Assembly (NCBI GenBank): GCA_946544555.1
Contig: CAMNMI010000052.1
Span: forward strand, 1 to 6,340
Length of the DNA: 6,340 nucleotides
Source: an uncultured Rickettsiales bacterium
Lineage (GTDB): Bacteria > Pseudomonadota > Alphaproteobacteria > Rickettsiales > Deianiraeaceae
Reading direction: 5' to 3'
Shown here: positions 1-6,188 of the stretch, piece after piece
Position numbering within the stretch: the first letter of the stretch is position 1
Layout: every line of letters starts with the position of its first letter
Notes under the pieces: generated by a model
The model's database searches: none
Told to the model about the DNA's origin: nothing
Seen by the model: the letters and a program-made list of their open reading frames with translations, nothing else
Made by a program: the position numbers and the translations under genes

Positions 1-1373
1 TTGTCATACAAACCATTTTCAACTGGTGCAACTTTTACCTTACTTTTTGCTTTATCCGTTGCCTCTTTGCTTCTATTTATTTTTTTTTTTTTTTCAATGT
101 AATTTCCACTATCTACATTACGAACAATCCTTTCTGTTGCCTCAAACGTATCAACATCTTCCAGTGTAGGCATACTTTCGCACTCACCCTCCAAATCATC
201 CTCATCTATACGCTTTGCAAAAACAGGATTTGCAATCGGTGTCTCATCCACAACTTCGTGGCGATCAAAATCAACAACGTTATCCCTTCTCGTATATGTC
301 TCAACAGCTTCATGTCTGTTTTCTGCCAACCCTTCGTTTGCGTTTGCCCTTACTTTTTTCAGTACCTCATCACGCTTTTCTTCAATTAGATCTTCAGTGT
401 TTTTTTTCTCCACCTGCTCTACTCCGGCTGCTATTATAGAAACACGCACATTCTCACCAAGAGCCTCATCAAAGACAATACCAAAGATAATATTTGGCTC
501 AATCCCCGCCTCTGCTGATATTTTGTCAATAATATTCTGAATGTCTGACGGCTTTAAATTACGGTTACCAGTTATATTAACAAGAATGTTCTTTGCTCCA
601 ACGATTGAACTATTTTCTAAAATAGGATTGTGAATTGCAGCATCTGTGGCAATGCGTGGATCAATGTCTTCACCATATCCAATTACAGCGCGTCCCATGT
701 TTGTCAGAATTGTCTTTATGTCTGCAAAATCTCGGTTTATAAATCCTGGTTTTACAAGTATGTCAACCACACAATATACAGCATGACGCAAGATGCCGTC
801 GGCAACCGCAAAATTCTCAGACATACTTATATTGTTTAATGTTGCAAGCTTTTGATTTTCAATTATGATTATCGTGTCAACAAGCTTTTCAAGTTCAGCT
901 ACGCCTTTGTTTGCCGTCTCCATGCGTCGCTTGCCTTCAAATTCAAATGGCTTGATGACTATTGCGATTGTTAAAATTCCCATGTCGCGCGCAACTTTTG
1001 CAATGACTGGACTTGCACCTGTGCCAGTTCCTCCACCCATTCCAGCAGCTATAAACAACATGTCGGTATCTGCCAATTCGCGTTTAATTACATCCATTGC
1101 TTCCTCCGCAGACTGTCGTCCAATTTCAGGATTTGAACCAGCACCAAGGCCTTTTGTGCATTTTGCTCCGAGTTGTATTTTTGTTTCAGCAAGTGAATTA
1201 GCCAAGCTTTGACAATCTGTATTCGCGCACACAAATTTGACCGACTCCAACTGCGATAAAATCATATTGTTGACGGCATTGAGACCGGCTCCTCCAACAC
1301 CAAAAACAGTAATCTTAGGCAGGGTCTTTACAGGCAAATCACTACTCGTCTCAACGGACATAAAACAACTCAT
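1..1373 (-). CDS. ftsZ: Cell division protein FtsZ, partial (C-terminus beyond window)
   Basis: Tubulin-like GTPase that polymerises into the cytoplasmic Z-ring at the division site. Translating the minus strand from ATG at 1373 gives 457 uninterrupted codons to the window edge. The GTP-binding core is clear: GVGGAGLN at residues 25-32, the tubulin signature GMGGGTGTG at 111-119, KPFEFEGKRR near 142, and the T7 synergy-loop motif NRDFAD at 213-218, which supplies the acidic residues for GTP hydrolysis. The globular part ends near residue 320 (VRVSIIAAG). After that comes a long, charged, probably disordered linker; the conserved C-terminal peptide that binds FtsA/ZipA lies outside the window. 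The linker contains a run of 15 A (plus-strand T at 80-94), read as EKKKKI, and the frame stays open on both sides. Start: AGGAA lies directly against ATG 1373, which is too close for a normal Shine-Dalgarno; ATG at 1361 (12 nt after AGGAA) is an in-frame alternative. The gene is divergent from the next one. Family assignment is certain. Confidence 0.96.
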   Translation of the reverse strand, partial: MSCFMSVETSSDLPVKTLPKITVFGVGGAGLNAVNNMILSQLESVKFVCANTDCQSLANSLAETKIQLGAKCTKGLGAGSNPEIGRQSAEEAMDVIKRELADTDMLFIAAGMGGGTGTGASPVIAKVARDMGILTIAIVIKPFEFEGKRRMETANKGVAELEKLVDTIIIIENQKLATLNNISMSENFAVADGILRHAVYCVVDILVKPGFINRDFADIKTILTNMGRAVIGYGEDIDPRIATDAAIHNPILENSSIVGAKNILVNITGNRNLKPSDIQNIIDKISAEAGIEPNIIFGIVFDEALGENVRVSIIAAGVEQVEKKNTEDLIEEKRDEVLKKVRANANEGLAENRHEAVETYTRRDNVVDFDRHEVVDETPIANPVFAKRIDEDDLEGECESMPTLEDVDTFEATERIVRNVDSGNYIEKKKKINRSKEATDKAKSKVKVAPVENGLYD

Positions 1374-1409
1374 TTCCTGATGAAAGTATTTTTTTTATTG
1401 TCAATGATG

Positions 1410-1437
1410 TTGAAATAAAAAAAATCTGTGTTATTAT
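1410..1437 (+). promoter_or_regulatory. Candidate sigma-70-type promoter for the 211-aa gene
   Basis: TTGAAA at 1410-1415, a 16-bp spacer and TATTAT at 1432-1437 give 5/6 matches to each consensus box. Transcription would start near 1444, leaving a leader of about 17 nt before the ATG at 1461. It lies in the 87-bp divergent spacer with ftsZ. The surrounding sequence is A/T-rich, so chance matches are possible. Confidence 0.45.
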
Positions 1438-1460
1438 TGTGGTAGTTTTAAGATTTTTTT

Positions 1461-2096
1461 ATGTACCCAATTTGTTATATTAGTGCTAACCCACAGCATT
1501 TCAGAGGAATTTTATTTAGTGACAATAATAACAATTTATATTTCCAGGAAAAGCCAAATCCCTTGGAAGAATCACAATTTGATGTACCGCATGTCGTGTT
1601 AAATGATACAGAAGGAGAATTAAAGGATGTTCGACAGATAACAGGTTCAGGCATTTTATTTTTGATTAATGGAGAAAGTCATGTTGGATTTAGAAATCTA
1701 TTGACTGGTTGCAAAGAAATTAAAAAAATTATCAGTGACAAACATGGCAATCCTGATGTCATTGCAACAAATGCACAATTACATGGTATAAAAATACTGA
1801 CAGCTAATTACAATATTCAGCAAGATAATAATTCTACAATGCACAACATGGCGCCGGTTTTTAATCCACAAAATCAGCAGAATGATAATGTTGCAAGTCA
1901 GCCTCAATATCCTGTCCATCGGCATTTTCGTCATAACCAGGACAACAGAAACAGTTCATATGATAAAACACAATATAATAATCAAAATGAATATAATAAA
2001 TATGCCAATAAACAATTGATAAGAGAACTTGTTAACTCTCCTGAAAGGCACATTACTGCTCTTCAAAATGGTGGTTATGGAAATCAAAGATATTAA
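1461..2096 (+). CDS. Hypothetical protein with Asn/Gln-rich C-terminal half
   Basis: I do not recognise this 211-aa protein. Residues 1-115 look like a folded domain with alternating hydrophobic stretches (for example GSGILFLING at 62-71 and DVIATNAQLHGIKIL at 99-113). From about residue 115 the composition changes sharply: 28 of the 71 residues between 115 and 185 are Asn or Gln, mixed with His, Tyr, Arg and Asp, so this part is probably disordered. The last 25 residues are more ordinary (QLIRELVNSPERHITALQ). There is no signal peptide or membrane segment, so it is probably cytoplasmic. ATG 1461 is the first in-frame start after the candidate promoter; no convincing Shine-Dalgarno precedes it. 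It is divergent from ftsZ and 66 bp upstream of thyA on the same strand. The sustained open frame, promoter and lack of a competing frame support a real gene. Function is unknown. Confidence 0.75.
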   Translation: MYPICYISANPQHFRGILFSDNNNNLYFQEKPNPLEESQFDVPHVVLNDTEGELKDVRQITGSGILFLINGESHVGFRNLLTGCKEIKKIISDKHGNPDVIATNAQLHGIKILTANYNIQQDNNSTMHNMAPVFNPQNQQNDNVASQPQYPVHRHFRHNQDNRNSSYDKTQYNNQNEYNKYANKQLIRELVNSPERHITALQNGGYGNQRY

Positions 2097-2162
2097 ATAG
2101 CAATTATGTTATCATTTTCTAATCCCCCTTGCAAATAACAATTTTACACAAACGATCCAGGC

Positions 2163-2957
2163 ATGAAACAATACCTTGAAATGATGAGATATGTTTTGGA
2201 GCATGGCACTGACAAAACAGACAGGACTGGCACTGGCACACGCTCAATTTTTGGTTATCAGACGAGATATAACTTGAACGATGGATTTCCATTGGTTACT
2301 ACAAAAAAGTGTCATTTGCGGTCAATAATTCACGAACTTTTGTGGTTCATCAAGGGAGATACGAATATCAAATATTTACATGACAACAAGGTAACAATTT
2401 GGGACGAATGGGCTGATGAGAACGGCGATTTGGGACCTATTTATGGTAAGCAATGGCGCCGTTGGGAAGCCGCAGATGGGCGAGTCATAGACCAATTAAG
2501 TAATGTGATTGATTTGATAAAAAACAAACCAGATAGTCGCCGAATGATTGTTTGTGCTTGGAACCCTGGCGAAGTTGACAAAATGGCTCTGCCTCCATGC
2601 CACTCACTGTTTCAGTTTTATGTTGTAGACAACAAGTTGAGCTGCCAGCTATATCAGCGGTCTGCAGACATATTTCTCGGTGTGCCGTTTAACATTGCGT
2701 CCTACTCACTTTTGACGATGATGATCGCGCAAGTTTGCGGGCTTGGACTTGGCGACTTCGTACATACAACCGGTGATACACATCTATACTCCAACCACTT
2801 TGAACAGGCAAAATTGCAGCTCTCACGTGAACCGTATCCATTACCAACCATGAAGCTAAATCCAGACATAAAGAGCGTGTTTGACTTCAAATTTGAGGAC
2901 TTTGAACTACAAAATTATCAATGCCATCCTACAATTAAAGCACCAATAGCGGTGTAA
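2163..2957 (+). CDS. thyA: Thymidylate synthase ThyA
   Basis: Converts dUMP to dTMP using 5,10-methylenetetrahydrofolate as both carbon donor and reductant; a cytoplasmic homodimer essential for DNA synthesis where thymidine is not supplied. The 264-aa length equals that of E. coli ThyA and the proteins align without gaps as far as I can recall the E. coli sequence. Visible landmarks: DRTGTGT (20-26, with phosphate-binding Arg21), FPLVTTKKCHLRSIIHELLWF (42-62), the DSRR phosphate-binding arginines (124-127), the catalytic cysteine in PPCHSLFQF (Cys146), QRSADIFLGVPFNIASY with Asn177, GDTHLYSNH with His207 and Tyr209, and the C-terminal IKAPIAV that closes the active site. All key residues are present, so it should be active. 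The stop codon is 2 bp before thiL, indicating co-transcription. AGG just before the ATG is poorly spaced for a Shine-Dalgarno. I found no convincing promoter in the 66 bp upstream. Confidence 0.98.
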   Translation: MKQYLEMMRYVLEHGTDKTDRTGTGTRSIFGYQTRYNLNDGFPLVTTKKCHLRSIIHELLWFIKGDTNIKYLHDNKVTIWDEWADENGDLGPIYGKQWRRWEAADGRVIDQLSNVIDLIKNKPDSRRMIVCAWNPGEVDKMALPPCHSLFQFYVVDNKLSCQLYQRSADIFLGVPFNIASYSLLTMMIAQVCGLGLGDFVHTTGDTHLYSNHFEQAKLQLSREPYPLPTMKLNPDIKSVFDFKFEDFELQNYQCHPTIKAPIAV

Positions 2958-2959
2958 AT

Positions 2960-3907
2960 ATGCCCTCAGAAACCTGCCTTCTTAACATCATTGAAAACCA
3001 AATTAGCAACAAATACATTGGCGATGACTGCGCTTATTTAGATGATTTAGGGATTGTCATGACGCAGGATAGCTTGGTTGAGGATGTGCATTTTTGCATG
3101 GAATGGATAACTCCGCAGGAGCTTGGATATAAGTCAATCATGGTAAATGTGAGTGATGTCTGCGCAAGTGGGTGCGTACCAAAATATATTACAGTTGCGA
3201 TGTCATTACCAAAAAATATCGGTGCTGAATGGGTTGAAGGTTTTTATGTTGGTGCCAATAAAGCGTGCGCGAAGAGTGGCGTTGAGATTGTCGGCGGCGA
3301 CTTGACTGGCAGTGATAAGGTCGTGATTTCATGCTGCGCAATTGGAAAAAAAGTGGACAGGCAAGCTATTGCAACTCGTTCAGGAGCATGCGCTGGATAT
3401 AAAGTTGTTGTCTCTGGAGAATGCGGAAATAGCGCAGTTGGACTGGGTTTGTTAATGAAACAGATTGACAAAAACATCTTTACAGCAGAAGAGAGACATT
3501 ATTTCATAACCACTCATTTGATGCCTCGTGCGGATGTTGAATTCAGCAGAAAAGTTGCATCGCAAATGACAAATGGCACGCCATATGCCATGATGGATAC
3601 AAGTGATGGATTGATTGATGCACTTGCTAAAATAGCAGACAGAAGCGGTGTTGGCTTGGTGATTGACTTTGAGAAAATACCAGTTTACAATGCAATGAAA
3701 AAACTTCAAAACTGGCAAGATTTTGTTCTCTTTGGCGGAGAGGATTACAAGCTTGTTGCATGTGTGCCGCAAGAGGTTCAATGCACTTTTGGCACTGTAA
3801 TTGGTGGTGTTATTGCAGGTCGTGGAGTTGATGTGAAAATGGGTGGCAAGGTTCAACATTTTGATTTGCATGCGGTGCAAGAGCGGACATATCAGCATTT
3901 TGAATAG
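2960..3907 (+). CDS. thiL: Thiamine-monophosphate kinase ThiL
   Basis: Phosphorylates thiamine monophosphate with ATP to make thiamine diphosphate, the last step to the active cofactor. The 315-aa protein has the PurM/AIR-synthase-like layout of ThiL: GDDCA at 21-25 and TQDSLVEDVHF at 35-45 (metal- and nucleotide-binding acidic residues), VNVSDVCASG at 62-71, GGDLT at 112-116, DTSDGL at 213-218, and FGGEDYKL at 258-265. Length is close to the usual ~325 aa. The ATG lies 2 bp after the thyA stop with no Shine-Dalgarno, so translation is probably coupled to thyA. Twelve cysteines in 315 residues is high for this family, but I draw no functional conclusion. The last base of the TAG stop is the first base of the GC-rich repeat at 3907-3993. 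No other thiamine-biosynthesis gene is in the window. Related PurM/HypE-type enzymes are the alternative, but DSLVEDVHF and GGEDY favour ThiL. Confidence 0.95.
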   Translation: MPSETCLLNIIENQISNKYIGDDCAYLDDLGIVMTQDSLVEDVHFCMEWITPQELGYKSIMVNVSDVCASGCVPKYITVAMSLPKNIGAEWVEGFYVGANKACAKSGVEIVGGDLTGSDKVVISCCAIGKKVDRQAIATRSGACAGYKVVVSGECGNSAVGLGLLMKQIDKNIFTAEERHYFITTHLMPRADVEFSRKVASQMTNGTPYAMMDTSDGLIDALAKIADRSGVGLVIDFEKIPVYNAMKKLQNWQDFVLFGGEDYKLVACVPQEVQCTFGTVIGGVIAGRGVDVKMGGKVQHFDLHAVQERTYQHFE

Positions 3908-3993
3908 TTGCGCGGCGCGGAACGCGTTTGTGCGAGGAGCAACGCGAGGAGCGAAATACAAACGGCGAGGGCGTGGCCTCGGGCGGCGCAACA
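3907..3993 (+). repeat. 87-bp GC-rich palindromic interspersed repeat, copy 1
   Basis: About 68% G+C (59 of 87 bases) in an otherwise AT-rich window. It matches the reverse complement of 5681-5767 with only two substitutions (GGAACGCG versus GGAGCGCG, and AAACGGCG versus AAACCGCG). The ends are inverted repeats (GTTGCGC...GCGCAAC). An inner arm pair (CGCGTTTGT and ACAAACGGCG) and a small hairpin (CGAGG, 6-nt loop, CCTCG) could form a branched stem. The central part carries GCGAGGAGC twice, separated by AAC. The element begins on the last base of the thiL stop codon and ends 48 bp before the iscU-like start codon. No T-tract follows on either strand, so it is not a classical intrinsic terminator. 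It looks like a REP/MITE- or RPE-like element; family unknown. Confidence 0.9.
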
Positions 3994-4000
3994 CACCTCC

Positions 4001-4029
4001 TTGACAAATATATTCCATGCATATCTGAT
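4001..4029 (+). promoter_or_regulatory. Candidate promoter for iscUA-prmC
   Basis: A perfect TTGACA at 4001-4006 is followed after 17 bp by TCTGAT (4024-4029, 4/6 match to TATAAT). Transcription would begin near 4036, giving a leader of about 6 nt before ATG 4042. The -35 box lies 7 bp beyond repeat copy 1, outside it. The weak -10 box keeps confidence moderate. Confidence 0.4.
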
Positions 4030-4041
4030 TTTACACTTGAT

Positions 4042-4830
4042 ATGCCAAAATATAACGATGATATTTTGAACTATTACAATGATGACAGCCACATTGGCTC
4101 TCTGGATGCAGACGCAAAGGATGTTGGCACAGGGCTTGTCGGCGCGCCCGCTTGTGGAGATGTCATGAAGTTGCAAATCAAGGTAAAAAATGACAAAATT
4201 GTTGATGCCAAAATCATGGTGTTCGGTTGCGGTTCGGCCAAGGCATCAAGTAGTTATGTGGCTAAAAAACTTACTGGCATAACGCTTGATGAGGCGCTGC
4301 AAATCAAAAACACGGACATCGCGGAGGCGCTTGGTCTGCCAAGGATAAAATTGCACTGTTCGGTGCTTGCGGAAGATGCTATAAAAAGGGCTGTTGATGA
4401 CTACAAAAAAAAGCAAAGTGGCACAAAAAAAGCGACCAAAACTACCAAAAAAGTGGCAGATTTCTCCATTGACATAACCAAAGAGGCAATTGAATTTACG
4501 CTCTCGCACCTGCAAAAACTTGAAAAAGAAGGAAAGAAAATCAAAGGCATCCGTCTCTCATTGGAAGAAGGCCATTGCGGGCTGATGTATAAGGTGCGCT
4601 ACGTTGAAGAGGCGGAGGACACCAGCAATTTCATTGACTTTCTCGCCAAGGCAGGCAGAAAACAACTGCATATTTTTGTGCAAAATGACATGGCAGAAAT
4701 CCTCAACAAAACCAAGATTGAATACAAGGAAGAGAACTTCAAACGCGGTCTCGTATTCACCAATCCACGCGAAACCGGCCGTTGTAGCTGCGGGAAGAAT
4801 TTTTTTACGAGCCAGAAAAAAAATATATGA
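4042..4830 (+). CDS. IscU-IscA fusion: Fe-S cluster scaffold joined to A-type carrier domain
   Basis: Residues 1-125 are a complete IscU, the scaffold on which Fe-S clusters are built from sulfur delivered by cysteine desulfurase. GAPACGD (34-40, Cys38 and Asp40), FGCGSAKASSS (Cys63), KNTDIAEALGLP, and LHCSVLAEDAI (Cys106) preserve all three cluster cysteines and the Asp. Residues about 126-142 form a Lys/Thr-rich linker. Residues 143-262 match the IscA/HesB A-type carrier fold: ITKEAI, GHCGLMYKV (Cys179), FTNPRETGRCSCG (Cys248, Cys250), equivalent to the Cys-X(n)-Cys-X-Cys of IscA. Thus both domains look functional. The HscA-recognition motif, usually LPPVK, reads LPRIK (99-103). ATG 4042 was chosen because it aligns with the usual IscU N-terminus. 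The frame is open back to 3904, and a TTG at 3928 inside the repeat would add 38 Glu/Arg-rich residues with no family counterpart. No iscS, hscA, hscB or fdx is adjacent. The stop overlaps the prmC start. Confidence 0.93.
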   Translation: MPKYNDDILNYYNDDSHIGSLDADAKDVGTGLVGAPACGDVMKLQIKVKNDKIVDAKIMVFGCGSAKASSSYVAKKLTGITLDEALQIKNTDIAEALGLPRIKLHCSVLAEDAIKRAVDDYKKKQSGTKKATKTTKKVADFSIDITKEAIEFTLSHLQKLEKEGKKIKGIRLSLEEGHCGLMYKVRYVEEAEDTSNFIDFLAKAGRKQLHIFVQNDMAEILNKTKIEYKEENFKRGLVFTNPRETGRCSCGKNFFTSQKKNI

Positions 4831-5678
4831 CTTTCCACGACTTGTTGTCAATTTCAGAAAAAAAATTGCAAGCGGAGCTGAATTTGTCGCCTTCGGAGGC
4901 CAAACAAGATGTTGAAGATATTGCGATTTATGCAACAAAGTGGTCGCGCGCAGAACTCTTAACAAGGCGCAATGAAGAGATTGGTCTCACTCACAAGGCC
5001 ATTTTTGACAGAGCGCTTGCAGACAGAATTGGTGGCAAACCAGTGCAATACATCACCAACAGCGCATGCTTTTTTGGCTATGACTTTTTTGTCAATGAGG
5101 GTTGTCTTATTCCACGTGTAGATAGCGAGGTTTTGGTTGAAAATGCACTAAAAGATTGCATGCAAGATAATATCAAAGTCCTTGATTTGTGCTGTGGAAG
5201 TGGATGTTTGGGATTATCGTTTGCAAAGCAGATTGCTGAAAAAAATAAAAAATACGAATTAACAATGTTGGATATTTCTACAAATGCAATACAAATTGCA
5301 CGGCTGAATGCGCAGAAATTGGGACTAAAAGCTAAATTCATGGTTGCAGACATCCTGCAAGGACTGACCACGGACGAGCAGTTTGATGTCATTTTTTGCA
5401 ATCCTCCTTACATTGAAACGGCTGAAATTGCTAATCTTGACAAGCAGGTTAAGGATTTTGAGCCGCATCTCGCGCTTGATGGTGGTGAGGATGGACTGAA
5501 ATTCTACCGTGCAGTTGCTGGAAATCTAAAATCAATCACAGCAAAAAGTGGCAAGGCCTACTTTGAAATTGGATACAATCAAGGCAAGATAGTAAGTCAA
5601 ATTTTCACAACTGCGGGTTTCCAAGTTGAACTCAAAAAAGATTACGGGAAGAAAGACAGGTGCTTGATTGTTTATTGA
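4827..5678 (+). CDS. prmC: Peptide chain release factor N5-glutamine methyltransferase PrmC (HemK)
   Basis: Methylates the glutamine of the GGQ motif in release factors RF1/RF2 using S-adenosylmethionine, which makes stop-codon release efficient. The 283-aa protein has the usual two parts: an N-terminal helical substrate-recognition region (1-75), then a Rossmann methyltransferase domain. Visible motifs: KPVQYI (71-76), IPRVDSEVLVE (95-105), the SAM-binding VLDLCCGSGCLGL (118-130), LDI (148-150) with the ribose-binding acidic residue, CNPPY (191-195, the NPPY active-site motif that binds the glutamine amide), EPHLALDGGEDGL (212-224), and FEIGYNQG (246-253). Length matches the family (about 280). 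ATGA overlaps the preceding stop by 4 bp, indicating translational coupling with iscUA; there is no Shine-Dalgarno of its own. prmC often sits next to prfA, which is not in this window. NPPY and the PrmC-specific N-terminal motifs separate it from the ribosomal-protein methyltransferase PrmB. Confidence 0.96.
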   Translation: MTFHDLLSISEKKLQAELNLSPSEAKQDVEDIAIYATKWSRAELLTRRNEEIGLTHKAIFDRALADRIGGKPVQYITNSACFFGYDFFVNEGCLIPRVDSEVLVENALKDCMQDNIKVLDLCCGSGCLGLSFAKQIAEKNKKYELTMLDISTNAIQIARLNAQKLGLKAKFMVADILQGLTTDEQFDVIFCNPPYIETAEIANLDKQVKDFEPHLALDGGEDGLKFYRAVAGNLKSITAKSGKAYFEIGYNQGKIVSQIFTTAGFQVELKKDYGKKDRCLIVY

Positions 5679-5680
5679 TA

Positions 5681-5767
5681 TGTTGCGCCGCCCGAGGCCA
5701 CGCCCTCGCGGTTTGTATTTCGCTCCTCGCGTTGCTCCTCGCACAAACGCGCTCCGCGCCGCGCAAC
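5681..5767 (-). repeat. 87-bp GC-rich palindromic interspersed repeat, copy 2 (inverted)
   Basis: Reverse-complement copy of 3907-3993 with two mismatches. Here the outer inverted repeat is a perfect 8 bp (TGTTGCGC / GCGCAACA, at 5681-5688 and 5761-5768, the last base lying 1 bp beyond the copy-1 match), and the inner arms CGCGTTTGT / ACAAACCGCG pair with one bulge, so this copy is the better palindrome. It fills the gap between two convergent genes, 2 bp after the prmC TGA and 3 bp before the end of the minus-strand gene. It could form a hairpin in both transcripts, but no T-tract follows on either side. I see no obvious target-site duplication in the flanks. Confidence 0.9.
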
Positions 5768-5770
5768 AAT

Positions 5771-6175
5771 TTAACCATGTCTGCCACGTGCATTGTTGCG
5801 GTTGTTACTAAGATTGTGTTCTGCATTATCCTGAATTTGTTGAAATTCATACGGAAATTCTTCTTCTAATGATAGCCAAATAAAATATTTAAATCTTTTA
5901 AATAGTTCTTCTGGACCAATTTTATTGATGTTATAAACCGGCGCATCAACAATAGTTTTAAAATCTTTACCTTTTAGTTCTTCGTTTTGTTTATAGAGAA
6001 ATTGAGGACGATCAAAAAGAACATCACCATTGCCAAGATTTTTAATCCTAAACCTAAGATAAGGTGTCAAATCAATGCACCATCCTTCCAATCGTCCCGT
6101 ATCTTCATGCCGAAGATCAGAAATATCATTAACCCACCGTTCTTGACAACAAAGCTGTAAAAAATCATCAATCAT
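5771..6175 (-). CDS. Hypothetical protein, 134 aa
   Basis: I do not recognise this protein. It is mostly charged and aromatic, with blocks such as WCIDLTPYLRFRIKNLG (32-48) and KYFIWLSLEEEFPYEF (96-111), and ends in an Asn/Arg-rich tail (NNRNNARGRHG). No signal peptide, membrane helix or obvious catalytic motif is visible. Two adjacent cysteines occur at residues 9-10 and one at 33. ATG 6175 is the first in-frame start after a good promoter-like sequence, but no Shine-Dalgarno precedes it; the predicted leader is only about 7 nt. The gene converges with prmC and its TAA stop lies 3 bp from repeat copy 2. Support for a real gene comes from the promoter, the ordinary amino-acid composition, and the fit between the repeat and the next upstream gene. 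Function is unknown. Confidence 0.75.
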   Translation of the reverse strand: MIDDFLQLCCQERWVNDISDLRHEDTGRLEGWCIDLTPYLRFRIKNLGNGDVLFDRPQFLYKQNEELKGKDFKTIVDAPVYNINKIGPEELFKRFKYFIWLSLEEEFPYEFQQIQDNAEHNLSNNRNNARGRHG

Positions 6176-6188
6176 ATTGATATGATAG

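Noticed and set aside
215..1212. Plus-strand open frames of 69-115 codons across 215-439, 630-839 and 865-1212
   Set aside because: They lie antisense to ftsZ, whose motifs are unmistakable, and their proteins are low-complexity or show no family features.
1399..1404. TTGACA on the minus strand as the -35 box of ftsZ
   Set aside because: No acceptable -10 hexamer lies 15-19 bp downstream (sequences such as ATCAGG or CATCAG). The nearby TACTTT is only 10 bp away.
2097..2162. Promoter for thyA in the 66-bp gap, using TTGCAA at 2129-2134
   Set aside because: No TATAAT-like box occurs at the right spacing (ACGATC at 17 bp). thyA may be read from the 211-aa gene's promoter.
3452..4018. Minus-strand 188-codon frame across the end of thiL and repeat copy 1
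   Set aside because: It is antisense to the well-supported thiL and gets its Arg/Pro-rich start from the GC-rich repeat.
4453..4830. Separate internal start (GTG 4453) producing a free IscA-like protein
   Set aside because: No Shine-Dalgarno precedes it and the frame is continuous with IscU. It cannot be excluded, but nothing in the sequence supports it.
5681..5767. Intrinsic bidirectional terminator between prmC and the 134-aa gene
   Set aside because: The palindrome could form hairpins, but no T-tract follows on either strand, and the same element lies between thiL and iscUA. It is better described as a repeat.
5660..5869. Open frame over repeat copy 2 (+), sharing the peptide ARGHALAVCISLLALLLAQT with a minus-strand frame over copy 1 (3892-4176)
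   Set aside because: The shared hydrophobic peptide follows from the two repeats being near-identical. The frames overlap prmC, the 134-aa gene or iscUA on the other strand or in another frame, and have no start signal.
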